A stretch of DNA of 64,000 bases from Tessaracoccus timonensis (GCF_900343145.1 NZ_LT996886.1:1054001-1118000), one strand, 5' to 3'. Positions 36,291 to 45,458 are shown, counted from the first letter of the stretch. Numbers and translations: made by a program. Notes: a model not told the origin generated them from the letters alone.

Positions 36291-37877
36291 TCAGAGCTCC
36301 TGTTCGCCATGCAGAGCTGCGTCGCTGTGCCGCAACTGTGCCGCAGCCGCGTCGTAGACGAACTGCACCTTCGGCCCGATCACGACCTGGACCGACTTCT
36401 GCGACGGGCGGATCACGCCCGCCACACCGGCCTTCTTGATCTCGGACTCGCTGACCAGGGTGTAGTCGTTGATGCCCACGCGCAGGCGGGTGGCGCAGTA
36501 GTCGAGCGTGTCAATGTTGTCCGCACCGCCCAGGCCCTTGATGATCTGCGAGGCGACCTCGTCGGATTCTGCATCCGTGGAGAGCTCGGCGCCCTCGTCG
36601 GTGTCGTCTCCGCGACCGGGAGTCTTGAGGTTGAGCGCCGGGATCAGGAAGTAGAAGATCGCGAAGTAGGCCACGGCCCACACGAGGCCCTGGACGAGAA
36701 GCATGTACCACTTGTTGGCGATCGGGTTCTGGGAGCTCAGGAACATGTCGACGAAGCCCGCCGAGAAGCCGAAGCCGGCAGTCCACTGGAAGAATGCGGC
36801 GACCGCCACCGACAAGCCGGTGAGGATGGCATGCACGACGTACAGCAGCGGTGCGACGAACATGAAGGAGAACTCCAGCGGCTCGGTCACGCCGGTGAAG
36901 AACGAGGCCAGCGCTCCGGCGAGCATCAGGGAGCCGACGGCCTTCTTGCGCTTGGAGTCGGCACGCAGGTAGATCGCGAGCGCGGCGGCCGGAAGCCCGA
37001 ACATCATGACCGGGAAGAAGCCGGCCTGGTACATGCCCACGTTGCCGATGACCTCACAGGACTTCGCGGCGGCGTCCCAGACGCCCGGGCAGGATGCGGC
37101 GTCGGTGGCGGCCTTCGCGGCCTCGATGGTCTTGGCGCCGCCCAGGAAGTCGCCGATGTCGTTGATGCCCGCGACGTCGAACCAGAAGATCTGGTTGAGC
37201 GCGTGATGGAGACCGGTCGGGATCAGGAGACGGTTGAAGAAGCCGTAGATGCCCGCACCGATGGCGCCCTGCCCGACGATCCACTGGCCGAAGTGGAAGA
37301 GGATCGAGTAGAGCAACGGCCAGACGAAGTAGAGGATGCCCGAGAGAATCATCGAGAAGAACGACATCATGATCGGGACGAGGCGCCTGCCGGAGAAGAA
37401 CGCCAGCGCATCGGGCAGCTTGGTGGAGTGGAACTTGTTGTACGTCCACGCGGCGAGGACACCGACGAGAATGCCGACGAGCACGTTGCCGTTGTTCATC
37501 TTGGACCAACCCTCTGCGATCCAAGCGAGCTTGTCAGCGCCGGCGAGCTTTTCGAGATCGATGCCCTGGTAGCCGGCGACAGCCTTCTCACCAAGCAGTG
37601 CGGTCACGGTGCCGTAGCCGATGAAGCCGGCGAGCGCCGACGCGCCGTTGGAGTCCTTCGCCAGGCCGTAGGCGATCGCGATGGCGAAGATCCAGCCGAG
37701 GTAGTCGAGGATCGCGGAGCCGGCCTTGATCAGGATGGCGGCGACGATGCTCTCCGACCCCCAGCCGACCGGGTCGATCCAGTAACCGATGCCCATCAAG
37801 ATGGCGGCCACGGGCATCACTGCCACTGCCCCCATCAGGGCCTTTCCGAGCCGTTGCAGGCTCTGCATGACGTTCAT
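36291..37877 (-). CDS. nagE: PTS EIICB permease, glucose/N-acetylglucosamine family
   Basis: About 528 residues from ATG 37877, which follows GAAAGGAAACTCC. EIIC spans about ten helices (HALNQIFWFDVAGI, FFTGVTEPLEFSFMFVAPLL); the C-terminal EIIB has the phosphorylated Cys in LDYCATRLRVG (about residue 460). The family includes PtsG and NagE; a GlcNAc substrate is suggested by the nearby hexosaminidase and the EIIA encoded separately, but sequence reading alone cannot exclude glucose. Confidence 0.88.
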   Translation of the reverse strand: MNVMQSLQRLGKALMGAVAVMPVAAILMGIGYWIDPVGWGSESIVAAILIKAGSAILDYLGWIFAIAIAYGLAKDSNGASALAGFIGYGTVTALLGEKAVAGYQGIDLEKLAGADKLAWIAEGWSKMNNGNVLVGILVGVLAAWTYNKFHSTKLPDALAFFSGRRLVPIMMSFFSMILSGILYFVWPLLYSILFHFGQWIVGQGAIGAGIYGFFNRLLIPTGLHHALNQIFWFDVAGINDIGDFLGGAKTIEAAKAATDAASCPGVWDAAAKSCEVIGNVGMYQAGFFPVMMFGLPAAALAIYLRADSKRKKAVGSLMLAGALASFFTGVTEPLEFSFMFVAPLLYVVHAILTGLSVAVAAFFQWTAGFGFSAGFVDMFLSSQNPIANKWYMLLVQGLVWAVAYFAIFYFLIPALNLKTPGRGDDTDEGAELSTDAESDEVASQIIKGLGGADNIDTLDYCATRLRVGINDYTLVSESEIKKAGVAGVIRPSQKSVQVVIGPKVQFVYDAAAAQLRHSDAALHGEQEL

Positions 37878-37954
37878 TGGAGTTTCCTTTCGTGGTGTTG
37901 CCGCGCTCGATGGAGCCGGGACGTTGCTGGTCAACGGTGAGTTCCTCGAGCCGT

Positions 37955-38830
37955 TCAGGGGCGCCGACCCGAGGATGTCGGCGAGGGTTGTCGTCGGGAG
38001 GCTTCGGCGTCCTTGCGCCAACCGTGGATCAGCACCGCGAGGTAGGCTGTCTCACCCTCGGCCTGCCTCGGTACGGTGCTGGTGCCGAGGATCCGGCACA
38101 CGAGCGACTCCGCGATCGCGTGGTCGGCGGAGAGGTCCCGACGGATCGAGTGGCGGGCGTCGTTGGTGCGGAAGGTGCCGTGACGCAGGCGTTTCGTCGC
38201 GACGACCACCTCTCTCAGGATCGTCTCCCGCACCTCGGTGTCGTCGGTGCCCAGCAACGTGGTGATCTCGTCGACGAGGTCCGCCAACTCGTTGGCGCGC
38301 CTGAGCGGCTGCTTGACAGTCTCTCCCGTACGCGCGGCGTTGAGGTGGAGGGCGATGAAGCTGGCCTCGTCGTCGGGGAGCTTGACGCCCAGGCGGTCGT
38401 TCAGCCAGTGCAGCGCAATGGACGCGGCGGCGAACTCCTCGGGGAACATCTCCCGAATCTGGGGGCTGAGCGGGTTGGCGATCGTCTCGCCATGGCGTAC
38501 GCGCTGGACCGCAAATGCGAGGTGGTCGAGCAGCAGCACGTGGATCGCCGGGTGGAGGCCGCCCAAGGAATCGGCGGCCAGTTCGACGGCGTGCGCGATG
38601 TCGTCGACCGCGATCTCCCCGATCGAGGACACCCAACTGAGCAGTTGGACCCGTTCAGGCTCCATCTCGATGTACTGCTGCTGGATACCTGCTGGATCGA
38701 TGACGTCGCCATCCTTGCGTCCGTACCCGATCCCGCGTCCGACCAGCACCATCTCGTGCTCGTCCAAGCGTGCGAGCACGGCATTGTTGCTCAGCACACG
38801 AACGATGCGACGCTCTGATTGTTGGTCCAC
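37955..38830 (-). CDS. BglG/LicT-type transcription antiterminator
   Basis: 291 residues from GTG 38830. An N-terminal RNA-binding (CAT) domain of about 60 residues (RIVRVLSNNAVLARL, GRGIGYGRKDGD) is followed by two PRD domains with the regulatory His residues in LGGLHPAIHVLLLDH, SFIALHLNAA and AYLAVLIHGW. Such proteins bind a RAT site on the nascent RNA and prevent termination when sugar flows through the cognate PTS. A RAT-like sequence lies in its own leader at 38904-38879. It heads the PTS operon. Confidence 0.92.
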   Translation of the reverse strand: MDQQSERRIVRVLSNNAVLARLDEHEMVLVGRGIGYGRKDGDVIDPAGIQQQYIEMEPERVQLLSWVSSIGEIAVDDIAHAVELAADSLGGLHPAIHVLLLDHLAFAVQRVRHGETIANPLSPQIREMFPEEFAAASIALHWLNDRLGVKLPDDEASFIALHLNAARTGETVKQPLRRANELADLVDEITTLLGTDDTEVRETILREVVVATKRLRHGTFRTNDARHSIRRDLSADHAIAESLVCRILGTSTVPRQAEGETAYLAVLIHGWRKDAEASRRQPSPTSSGRRP

Positions 38831-38878
38831 AGGAGCTCCTCGGTGAGCATGACGGACGCACCCATGCGCCCGTCGTCC

Positions 38879-38904
38879 GGTAATGCCTGTGGTCAGTTAC
38901 ACCC
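38879..38904 (-). promoter_or_regulatory. Candidate RAT site (ribonucleic antiterminator) in the PTS operon leader
   Basis: On the minus strand GGGTGTAACTGACC followed by ACAGGCATTACC closely follows the RAT pattern GGnTGTTACTG...CAGGCAAAACC. A competing hairpin (GGACG...CGTCC, about 38877-38851) begins directly after it and could be the terminator. This would make the antiterminator autoregulatory. Confidence 0.6.
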
Positions 38905-39005
38905 GGGATGACGATCTGCCACTGAGCACACTAGGCCTTGGCTACGAACTGCGCAAGGGTTTGTCCTCAATTGCTCGAAGTGCTCACCGAAACTGCCCAT
39001 TGCCC

Positions 39006-39842
39006 TCAGCGGGCCAGATGCTCCCCGACGATCCGCCTCGCCTCGGCCGTGTCCTGGGCGTCGACGCGCGTCTGGCCGGGCGCGGGCGTGCTGAGGTGGA
39101 CAGCGCGCATCGGGGGGACGCAGATCGCGAGCCCGGCGCGGGTGAGCATGCCGCGGTCGTTCTCGGAGTCACCCATCGCGATGACCTCGCTCCAGTCGAC
39201 GCCGAGCGCCTTGACGATCACGTCGCCTCCCTTGGCATCGTGCGCGTCGCAGGTGACGAGGTCGGCGTAGCCGTGCCCGGAGACGACGATCTCCGTGCCG
39301 GGCCAGCGGACGCGGCGGCGGAGGTCGTCGAGCTGGGCGTCATCGTCGAAGAGGAAGAGGACCTTGCCGTAGCGGTCCGCGTGGGCGTGGAGGTCGCCGA
39401 TGACGGGATGGTCGTCGATGTAGCCGATCTCGTGCTCGACGCGCGCAGAGACATGCGAGATGTACCACTCACGGTCGGTGAATCCCCAGACCTCGACGCC
39501 CTCCTCGGCAGCGACGTCCAGCGCGAGTTCGGCGGCGCCGCGGGGCAGGGCGCGGTGAGCGAGGACCTGCCAGTCCTCGCCGAGGCGCTGCAGCACCGAG
39601 GCGCCCGAGCCGGAGGCGACGTACTCGACGCCGGGGATGTCGTCCACGATGTGGGTCAGCGAGCCGCTGGTGCGTCCCGAACACAGCGCGACGTGGACAC
39701 CGGCGACGTGCAGCTCGGTGAGCATGTCGAGGGTCCCCGGATTCCATCTGCCCTTGTGGCGGAGAGTTCCGTCGACATCGCACAGCGCCAGTCGGTACTG
39801 GCCGGGACTGTCGGCGACGGTCTGTTCGGTCTTGGCTGCCAC
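39006..39842 (-). CDS. HAD-superfamily hydrolase, Cof type (subfamily IIB)
   Basis: 278 residues from GTG 39842 after TGAAGGATC. Motif I is LCDVDGTLR (Asp22, Asp24), motif II CSGRTSG and motif IV GDSENDRGML, with a Cof-type cap between. Such enzymes dephosphorylate sugar phosphates or flavin/pyridoxal compounds. The minus-strand position just upstream of the PTS operon suggests sugar-phosphate turnover, but that is inference. Confidence 0.88.
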   Translation of the reverse strand: MAAKTEQTVADSPGQYRLALCDVDGTLRHKGRWNPGTLDMLTELHVAGVHVALCSGRTSGSLTHIVDDIPGVEYVASGSGASVLQRLGEDWQVLAHRALPRGAAELALDVAAEEGVEVWGFTDREWYISHVSARVEHEIGYIDDHPVIGDLHAHADRYGKVLFLFDDDAQLDDLRRRVRWPGTEIVVSGHGYADLVTCDAHDAKGGDVIVKALGVDWSEVIAMGDSENDRGMLTRAGLAICVPPMRAVHLSTPAPGQTRVDAQDTAEARRIVGEHLAR

Positions 39843-39963
39843 GATCCTTCAGGACTCCCTTCCACGCGCCCGGGCGCGCACGCCCAGTATTACCCACTGA
39901 TGCTCCAGTGGTTGTCCAGCGTGCACATCCCGCTCCCCCAAATCAGGGATCTTCCGGGGCTTT

Positions 39964-40041
39964 GAACCACCAATTCACACTCGATGCTCGATTGGTCGTC
40001 CAGCAATGCTTTTCTCAGATTCGAGTGTGAGCTGGTGGTTC
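39964..40041. repeat. Long inverted repeat A, overlapping the end of a gene
   Basis: Arms 39964-39984 (GAACCACCAATTCACACTCGA) and 40021-40041 pair at 19 of 21 positions around a 36-nt loop. The loop resembles that of the inverted repeat at 43087 in reverse orientation (GAAAA.GC, then TGCTGG.CGA and AATC.GCA). The right part encodes the last residues of the membrane protein ending at 39975. Confidence 0.75.
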
Positions 40042-41168
40042 GATGCCTCCAGATCCCCCCGCAAATCCCCTTGCTGGGGAGCCGGATCCGTCACCGGCAG
40101 ATCCCTCGCCGCCGCGACCACCGTACGAATGAACAGCATCATCCACACCAGCGCCAACGAGACGGCGAGCATCTCGAAGCCTGTGGTGCCCAAGGTGCCT
40201 GCCACCTTGAAGAGGTACGCGAGCAGGGCCAACAGCGCGAGCGTCGCGGCAGAGACCCAGCGAAACGCCCACGGAATCTGGCGCAGGATGATCGGCGAGA
40301 GGACAGCGAGCAGCATGAACGACAGCACTGCGCCGTAGGTGGCGATGAGGTGCCCCCGATGCGACAGCGTGACAGGAATGAGCCCGATGCCGCTCAGCAT
40401 CGCACCCATCGTGACGATCCCGCTGCGCACCACGTGTGACTTCCAGCGGCCCTGACCTGTGGCGTCGAGCCAGCGCTGCATGTCATGGGTGAGGAAGTCG
40501 GCCATCGTCATCATGACGAGCCCGGTGAGTGCGAGGGTGTAGTTGAACGCGAAGCCCGCGAGCCCCGGCGTCATTCCGAGCTGGGAGAAGTGGACCCGCC
40601 ACCAGAACTCATTGGAGGTGTTGACCGCGCTCAGCACGGCACCCATCACGAGAAACACCGACACGAGCACCGACAACAGCGCCGTGCTGAGCCGCCCCAC
40701 GATGCCGGAGACCACGTACCCGCTGATCGCGGAGGCGCCCGCGATGTAGGCGGTGCCGGACCACACATCAAACTGCAGCCCGATGAAGGCCGCATCGACG
40801 ACGCTGTTGAAGGACCGCATCGCGAAGTACATCAGCGTGCCGAGCATGAGGGTGAGCCCACCACCGCCGATCAGGCGTCGGACAGGGCTCACCTTCCCGT
40901 ACCACGGCACGATCCGCTCCCCGAAACGCAGCAACGTCACCAGACACACGACTGCAGCGAAGACACCTGCAGACATCGAGGCGATGGCACCCACCGACGA
41001 CCACGCGCTGCCCCGAAACGGAGTCAGGTCACGCAACTGCACGAGCCCGACCACGACGTCGACCAGTGCCCCGAAGGCACCCATCAGGAGGCTGGCGTTC
41101 TCAAGCTGGCGATCGCTGAGCTTGGCAGGGGTAGGGGAGATTGTGGCGGATGAGGACTCGAGGGTCAT
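39975..41168 (-). CDS. Multi-pass membrane protein, possibly DUF998-like
   Basis: 397 residues from ATG 41168, with about ten hydrophobic segments. The pattern NTSNEFWWRVHFSQLGM recalls DUF998-type proteins, which have no known function. The frame stays open further upstream, but that part is antisense to the ABC transporter and is not a gene. The last 22 residues are encoded by inverted repeat A and may not be original. Confidence 0.7.
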   Translation of the reverse strand: MTLESSSATISPTPAKLSDRQLENASLLMGAFGALVDVVVGLVQLRDLTPFRGSAWSSVGAIASMSAGVFAAVVCLVTLLRFGERIVPWYGKVSPVRRLIGGGGLTLMLGTLMYFAMRSFNSVVDAAFIGLQFDVWSGTAYIAGASAISGYVVSGIVGRLSTALLSVLVSVFLVMGAVLSAVNTSNEFWWRVHFSQLGMTPGLAGFAFNYTLALTGLVMMTMADFLTHDMQRWLDATGQGRWKSHVVRSGIVTMGAMLSGIGLIPVTLSHRGHLIATYGAVLSFMLLAVLSPIILRQIPWAFRWVSAATLALLALLAYLFKVAGTLGTTGFEMLAVSLALVWMMLFIRTVVAAARDLPVTDPAPQQGDLRGDLEASNHQLTLESEKSIAGRPIEHRV

Positions 41169-41279
41169 GACGCACCTTTCGATTCTCGGCCATCCCCAGC
41201 CTAGCGACGACGAGACCGCGGGTCGTCGTCGGATCCTTCGCTGGCGGGCACGAAGGTGCCCGATGGGTAGGGTTGGGGC

Positions 41280-43079
41280 GTGAAGAACATCTGGCGCATC
41301 GTCTCGGACGCCCGCGAGCTGTGGCCACTGTACGTGGGCATCATCGTCGGCGCCATCGTCACCACGGCCACCACCCTGGTGATGCCGTTCCTGATCGCAG
41401 AAGCGACGCAGGTCGTCGTCGACATGGCCACCGGCAGCCGGGCCGCATCGATCATGCCGTTGGTGTGGCTGGCGGTGTGGCTGCTGGTGGTGATGGTGGT
41501 CAACTCGCTCATCACCAACGTCACCGGCTACTGGGGCGACCTGATGAGCATGCGCGTGCGCCGGATCCTGTCGCACAACTATTTCGACAAGCTGCTGCGC
41601 CTGCCACAGCGCTGGTACGACGCGCAGCTGACGGGTTCGATCATCTCCAAGCTGGACCGTTCGATCCACACGGTGGTGCAGTTTCTGCAGGTCTTCGCCA
41701 ACTCGTTCTTCACGACGATCCTCACCATCGTGGTGGTGCTGGTCGTCGCAGGCTGGCACTCGCCGTGGCTGGCGCTGCTGCTGGTGGTCATCTATCCGAC
41801 GTTCGTGTGGCTGACCGCGCTCACCAGCCGCAGATGGCAGGTGTGGGAGAAACAGAAGAACGAGCACTTCGACGTCGCGGGCGGGCGGTTCGCGGAGGTG
41901 GTCTCGCAGCTTCGGGTGGTGAAGTCGTTCACCACTGAGCGCTCCGAGCTCGCACACTTCGACCGCCACTACGACGCGGCGGTGGAGCTCACGGGCGAGC
42001 AGTCGAGGTTCTGGCACTGGATGGATGTGGCTAGACGCGGCGCCCTCGACATCGTGTTCTTCGGCGTGTACCTGATCATCTTCGTCGCCACCGCGAAGGG
42101 GACGTTCACCGTCGGCTCGATGGTGCTGTTGATCCAGCTCATCCAGATCGCGAAGGCGCCCGTGACGTCAATGAGCTACTACGTCGACACCATGCAGCGC
42201 GCCGTCACCGGCTCCACCGAGTACTACAAGGTGATGGACGTGCCTGAGGAGCCGCTCAACCCGCTCGCCTGCGATGCCGCGACGGTCGTCGAGTGGAGCG
42301 ACGGGGAAAAGGTGGTGGAGTTCCGCGACGTCAGCTTCGGCTACGACGAGGACCGGCTCGTCCTGCACGACATCGACCTGGCCATCAAGCGCGGCGAACG
42401 CATCGCGCTCGTCGGTGAGTCCGGAGGGGGCAAGTCGACGCTGGTCAATCTCGTCATGCGGCTCTACGCCCCCACCTCGGGCGAGGTCCACGTGCTCGGG
42501 CACGACGTCACGACCGTGCCGGTGACGGCGCTGCGTCGCGAGATCGGGATGGTGTTCCAGGACGCGAGCCTGTTCTCGGGCACGATCCGGGAGAACCTCC
42601 ACTACGGAGACCCGAACGCCGACGACGACCAGTTGCGGGAGGCGCTGCGTCGCTCCAACGCGCTGCGCTTCGTCGATGATCTTCCAGCAGGCCTCGACAC
42701 CGAGATCGGTGAGCGCGGCGTGAAGCTCTCCGGCGGGCAGAAGCAGCGGATCGCCGTCGCCCGCGCGATGCTGAAGGACGCGCCGATCCTCATCCTCGAC
42801 GAGGCCACCTCGGCCCTCGACACGAAGGCGGAGCGGCAGGTGCAGGCCGGTCTTGAGGAGCTCATGGCCGGACGGACCGCGATCATCATCGCGCACCGGC
42901 TCTCGACGATCTCCTCCGTCGACCGCATCGTCACGCTGCGCGGCGGCACCATCGACGAGGTGGGATCCCCTGCGGAACTCGCGAAGACGAACGGCATCTA
43001 CGCACAGCTGCTGGCGCTGCAAGCGTCGGATTCCGCCACCGGACGGAAGATCCTCAAGCGGTTCGGGCTCATCGGCTAA
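41280..43079 (+). CDS. ABC transporter, fused permease and ATPase (exporter type)
   Basis: 599 residues from GTG 41280. Six membrane helices (residues about 15-300) precede the ATPase: Walker A GESGGGKST, Q-loop MVFQDASLFSG, signature LSGGQKQR, Walker B ILILDEATSALD and the H-loop IIAHRLST. As a half-transporter it must dimerise. Substrate unknown (lipid, peptide or drug). It is divergent from the DUF998-like gene, with 111 bp between starts. Confidence 0.93.
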   Translation: MKNIWRIVSDARELWPLYVGIIVGAIVTTATTLVMPFLIAEATQVVVDMATGSRAASIMPLVWLAVWLLVVMVVNSLITNVTGYWGDLMSMRVRRILSHNYFDKLLRLPQRWYDAQLTGSIISKLDRSIHTVVQFLQVFANSFFTTILTIVVVLVVAGWHSPWLALLLVVIYPTFVWLTALTSRRWQVWEKQKNEHFDVAGGRFAEVVSQLRVVKSFTTERSELAHFDRHYDAAVELTGEQSRFWHWMDVARRGALDIVFFGVYLIIFVATAKGTFTVGSMVLLIQLIQIAKAPVTSMSYYVDTMQRAVTGSTEYYKVMDVPEEPLNPLACDAATVVEWSDGEKVVEFRDVSFGYDEDRLVLHDIDLAIKRGERIALVGESGGGKSTLVNLVMRLYAPTSGEVHVLGHDVTTVPVTALRREIGMVFQDASLFSGTIRENLHYGDPNADDDQLREALRRSNALRFVDDLPAGLDTEIGERGVKLSGGQKQRIAVARAMLKDAPILILDEATSALDTKAERQVQAGLEELMAGRTAIIIAHRLSTISSVDRIVTLRGGTIDEVGSPAELAKTNGIYAQLLALQASDSATGRKILKRFGLIG

Positions 43080-43086
43080 TCCCGAA

Positions 43087-43167
43087 TGTGCGACTGAGCG
43101 CACTCCAGTTGCTGATTTTCGCCCAGCAGAGGGCATTTTCATGATCTGGAGTGCGCTCAGTCGCGCA
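43087..43167. repeat. Long inverted repeat B between convergent genes
   Basis: Arms 43087-43108 and 43146-43167 (CTGGAGTGCGCTCAGTCGCG core) pair at 21 of 22 positions around a 37-nt loop. It lies between the ends of the ABC exporter and the exchanger and could terminate both, but its loop resembles that of inverted repeat A, which is not between gene ends. Confidence 0.8.
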
Positions 43168-43229
43168 TCTGCGTTTACACGTTGCGCTGCAGCAGTGATT
43201 GCTCGACGCCGGGTTGCGGCCGCCGGGGT

Positions 43230-44816
43230 TTAGAACGCAACCACAAGCTGGACGAACACGATCTTCGCGATAATCCCCAGCGCGAACAGGGCGGTGTAAC
43301 CGGCGTCGGTGCGGTCGTCGTCGATGAGGGAATTGGCGTGGTTCAAGATGGCCGGCTGTCCGACGAGGCCCGCCATCGCGCCGGCGACGCGCGCCGTCGA
43401 GTGCCCGAGGAGATAGCCGAGCACCCAGAAGACTCCGAGCAGGATCACCAAGGCAACGGCAGCGGTGAGGCCCACTTTGAGGCCGGTGAGCGAAAACGCG
43501 GTGGACGCGAAGGCCTGCCCGCTGGAGAGGCCGACGCAAGCGAGGAAGAGCACGAGGCCGAGCTGGCGGATGGTGAGATTGGCGGCGTTTGGGATGGTCC
43601 ACACGAGCGGACCGGAGCGATCGAGGTAGCCCAGGATGAGGCCGACGACGAGCGGTCCTGCGGCGCTGCCGAGCGCGATGGCGCCCGCGCCGAAGGGGAT
43701 CGAGATCAGCCCGAGCGCGATGCCCAGCGCCATGCCAAGACCCATCGAGAAGAAGTCGACTTCGGTAACCTTCCGCTCGCTGTCGCCGAATACGCCGGCC
43801 AATTCGTCGAGGCGCCCTGAGGGGGCGACGGCCAGCACGCGGTCGCCCAGCTGGAGGCGCATCTCGGCGTGGGCGAGCAGTTCGGTGTCGCCGCGGCGTA
43901 CGCGGGTGATGATGCCGTCGAAGCGGGCGGGAATGCGCAGTTCGTTCACGGTGCGGCCTGCGGTGCGCGGGTTGGAGACGACGAAGTGGCGGAAGTCGAC
44001 GGCGCGACGGTCGTGGAGGAGATGCTCCTCCACTTCGTCGCCGACCTGTTCCGCCGCGCGGTGCACACCGTCGGAGGTGCCGACGAGCACCACGCGGTCG
44101 CCGCGGTGGAGGAGCTGGTCGGGGCGGGCGACGGTCATCTCCCCGTCGCGCATCATGTAGGAGATGCGCACCTCGCCGCCCACTTTGCCGGGGACCTCCG
44201 CGATGCCGGGCACGTCGTGGACGTAGATGTCGTCGTGGAGTTCGACGGTGATGGCTTCGAGGCGGGCGCGCGCAGCGCGGTCGGGGTCGTTGCGGGCGGG
44301 GAGCCGAACGCGGGTCACGAACGTGACCATGATCATGGTGATGATCACGCCCACGGGATAGGTGATGGCGTAACCCACGGCGGGTGCCGGGGAGCCGCCC
44401 GATGCGCTCTGTGCCGCGGCGAGCGCGGGGGTGGTGGTGAGCGAGCCTGCGAACAGTCCGCCGCCCATGGCTGGATCGATGCCGAGCAGCGCATCGGCGC
44501 CGACGATCAGCGCCGCATACCCGCCCAGCAGCACCACTGCGCCCAGCATGAGGGGGGCTTGTTTGGCGAAGTCACGGAAGAAAGATTCACCCGCCGCCAA
44601 ACCGATGGTGTAGACGAACAGCCCGAGCCCGATGGCCTGCACCAAGCCAAGCCCCTCCCCCAGTGCGGGGTCGAGCGCACCCAGAGCCAGGCCGACGAAC
44701 AACGCGCCGGCCGGACCAAATCTCAGGGGGCCAAAGGGGATCGCACCGAGCAGCGTCCCCAGCGCCACTGCCAGGAACAGCGTCAGCAGTGGTGCCCCAG
44801 CAAGGATCTCAACCAC
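43230..44816 (-). CDS. Putative transporter, AspT/YidE-YbjL (aspartate-alanine exchanger) family
   Basis: 528 residues from GTG 44816. Two hydrophobic duplication domains of five or so helices flank a central soluble part with two TrkA-C/RCK-like domains (VELHDDIYVHDVPGIAE; VNELRIPARFDGIITRVRRG). This layout is typical of the AAE family. Signature GGGLFAGSLTTTPALAAAQSA carries the TTPAL motif. AspT exchanges aspartate for alanine; most members have no known substrate. Confidence 0.88.
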   Translation of the reverse strand: MVEILAGAPLLTLFLAVALGTLLGAIPFGPLRFGPAGALFVGLALGALDPALGEGLGLVQAIGLGLFVYTIGLAAGESFFRDFAKQAPLMLGAVVLLGGYAALIVGADALLGIDPAMGGGLFAGSLTTTPALAAAQSASGGSPAPAVGYAITYPVGVIITMIMVTFVTRVRLPARNDPDRAARARLEAITVELHDDIYVHDVPGIAEVPGKVGGEVRISYMMRDGEMTVARPDQLLHRGDRVVLVGTSDGVHRAAEQVGDEVEEHLLHDRRAVDFRHFVVSNPRTAGRTVNELRIPARFDGIITRVRRGDTELLAHAEMRLQLGDRVLAVAPSGRLDELAGVFGDSERKVTEVDFFSMGLGMALGIALGLISIPFGAGAIALGSAAGPLVVGLILGYLDRSGPLVWTIPNAANLTIRQLGLVLFLACVGLSSGQAFASTAFSLTGLKVGLTAAVALVILLGVFWVLGYLLGHSTARVAGAMAGLVGQPAILNHANSLIDDDRTDAGYTALFALGIIAKIVFVQLVVAF

Positions 44817-44902
44817 ATTGTCATCCTACGATGGTGGGTTTCTCGCGCGCCTTGGGCCTCGAGTATCCCCTTCGCCGGTGGGGGGGGTACCTCGCCCGAG
44901 CT

Positions 44903-44977
44903 AACCCGATATCCACATTCGTTTGCTCAGATCGGCGATTTCGGGCGTTTTCGGCAAACGAATGTGGATATCGGGTT
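44903..44977. repeat. Long inverted repeat C, in a divergent intergenic region
   Basis: Perfect 23-bp arms, 44903-44925 and 44955-44977 (CAAACGAATGTGGATATCGG core), around a 29-nt loop containing GGGCGTTTTC. It lies between the starts of two divergent genes, which argues against a terminator. Confidence 0.85.
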
Positions 44978-45002
44978 GGTCATGGCCCGGTAGGGTGGCG
45001 GC

Positions 45003-45416
45003 ATGGCAGGTGGCGATCGCGCAGAGGCAGCACGGATCCGGCTCCAGTTGGCGGAACAGCAGGCCCGGTCGGAGGCGCTGGAGGCACAAGTGCTCATTGA
45101 TGAGTTCGTGCGGCAAGCGAACGAGCAAGGCCTCGCGCCCGTTCCACTGAAGGCCACCACCTACAGCGGGCACAAAGTGAAGACTGACAAGCGCGGATGG
45201 TACCTGCGCCAGAATCACTCTGTGGCCATCGACGAGGACGGTGGTTTCCATCACCTGGTGGTGGGCGGAGGGCTCAAGGAACGCCTGCGTGGAGTGAAAC
45301 TTCCCGGCACGCAACCCACCCTCGTCGTCGGGCGCGGAGGCCGCGATGGCGAGACGGGATACCTCCGCGAGTTCCTCCAATGGGTGCTCGAGGGCAAGGT
45401 CAACCAAGCTGACTAG
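45003..45416 (+). CDS. Hypothetical protein, 137 residues
   Basis: ATG 45003 follows GGTAGGGTGG. The N-terminal third is a probable amphipathic helix (AEAARIRLQLAEQQARSEAL), followed by a compact beta-rich part (GHKVKTDKRGWYLRQNHSVA; GGFHHLVVGGGLKER). No signal peptide or membrane helix. I recognise no family name. It stands 26 bp after inverted repeat C and before a DnaA-box cluster. Confidence 0.65.
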   Translation: MAGGDRAEAARIRLQLAEQQARSEALEAQVLIDEFVRQANEQGLAPVPLKATTYSGHKVKTDKRGWYLRQNHSVAIDEDGGFHHLVVGGGLKERLRGVKLPGTQPTLVVGRGGRDGETGYLREFLQWVLEGKVNQAD

Positions 45417-45458
45417 GCCCATCGCCCCAACGCACGCGTTTCCCACATTTCCCCACCG

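Noticed and set aside
41169-42017. N-terminal extension of the DUF998-like membrane protein (open frame to 42017)
   Set aside because: This part is antisense to the ABC exporter, charged and low-complexity; hydrophobic segments start only after ATG 41168.
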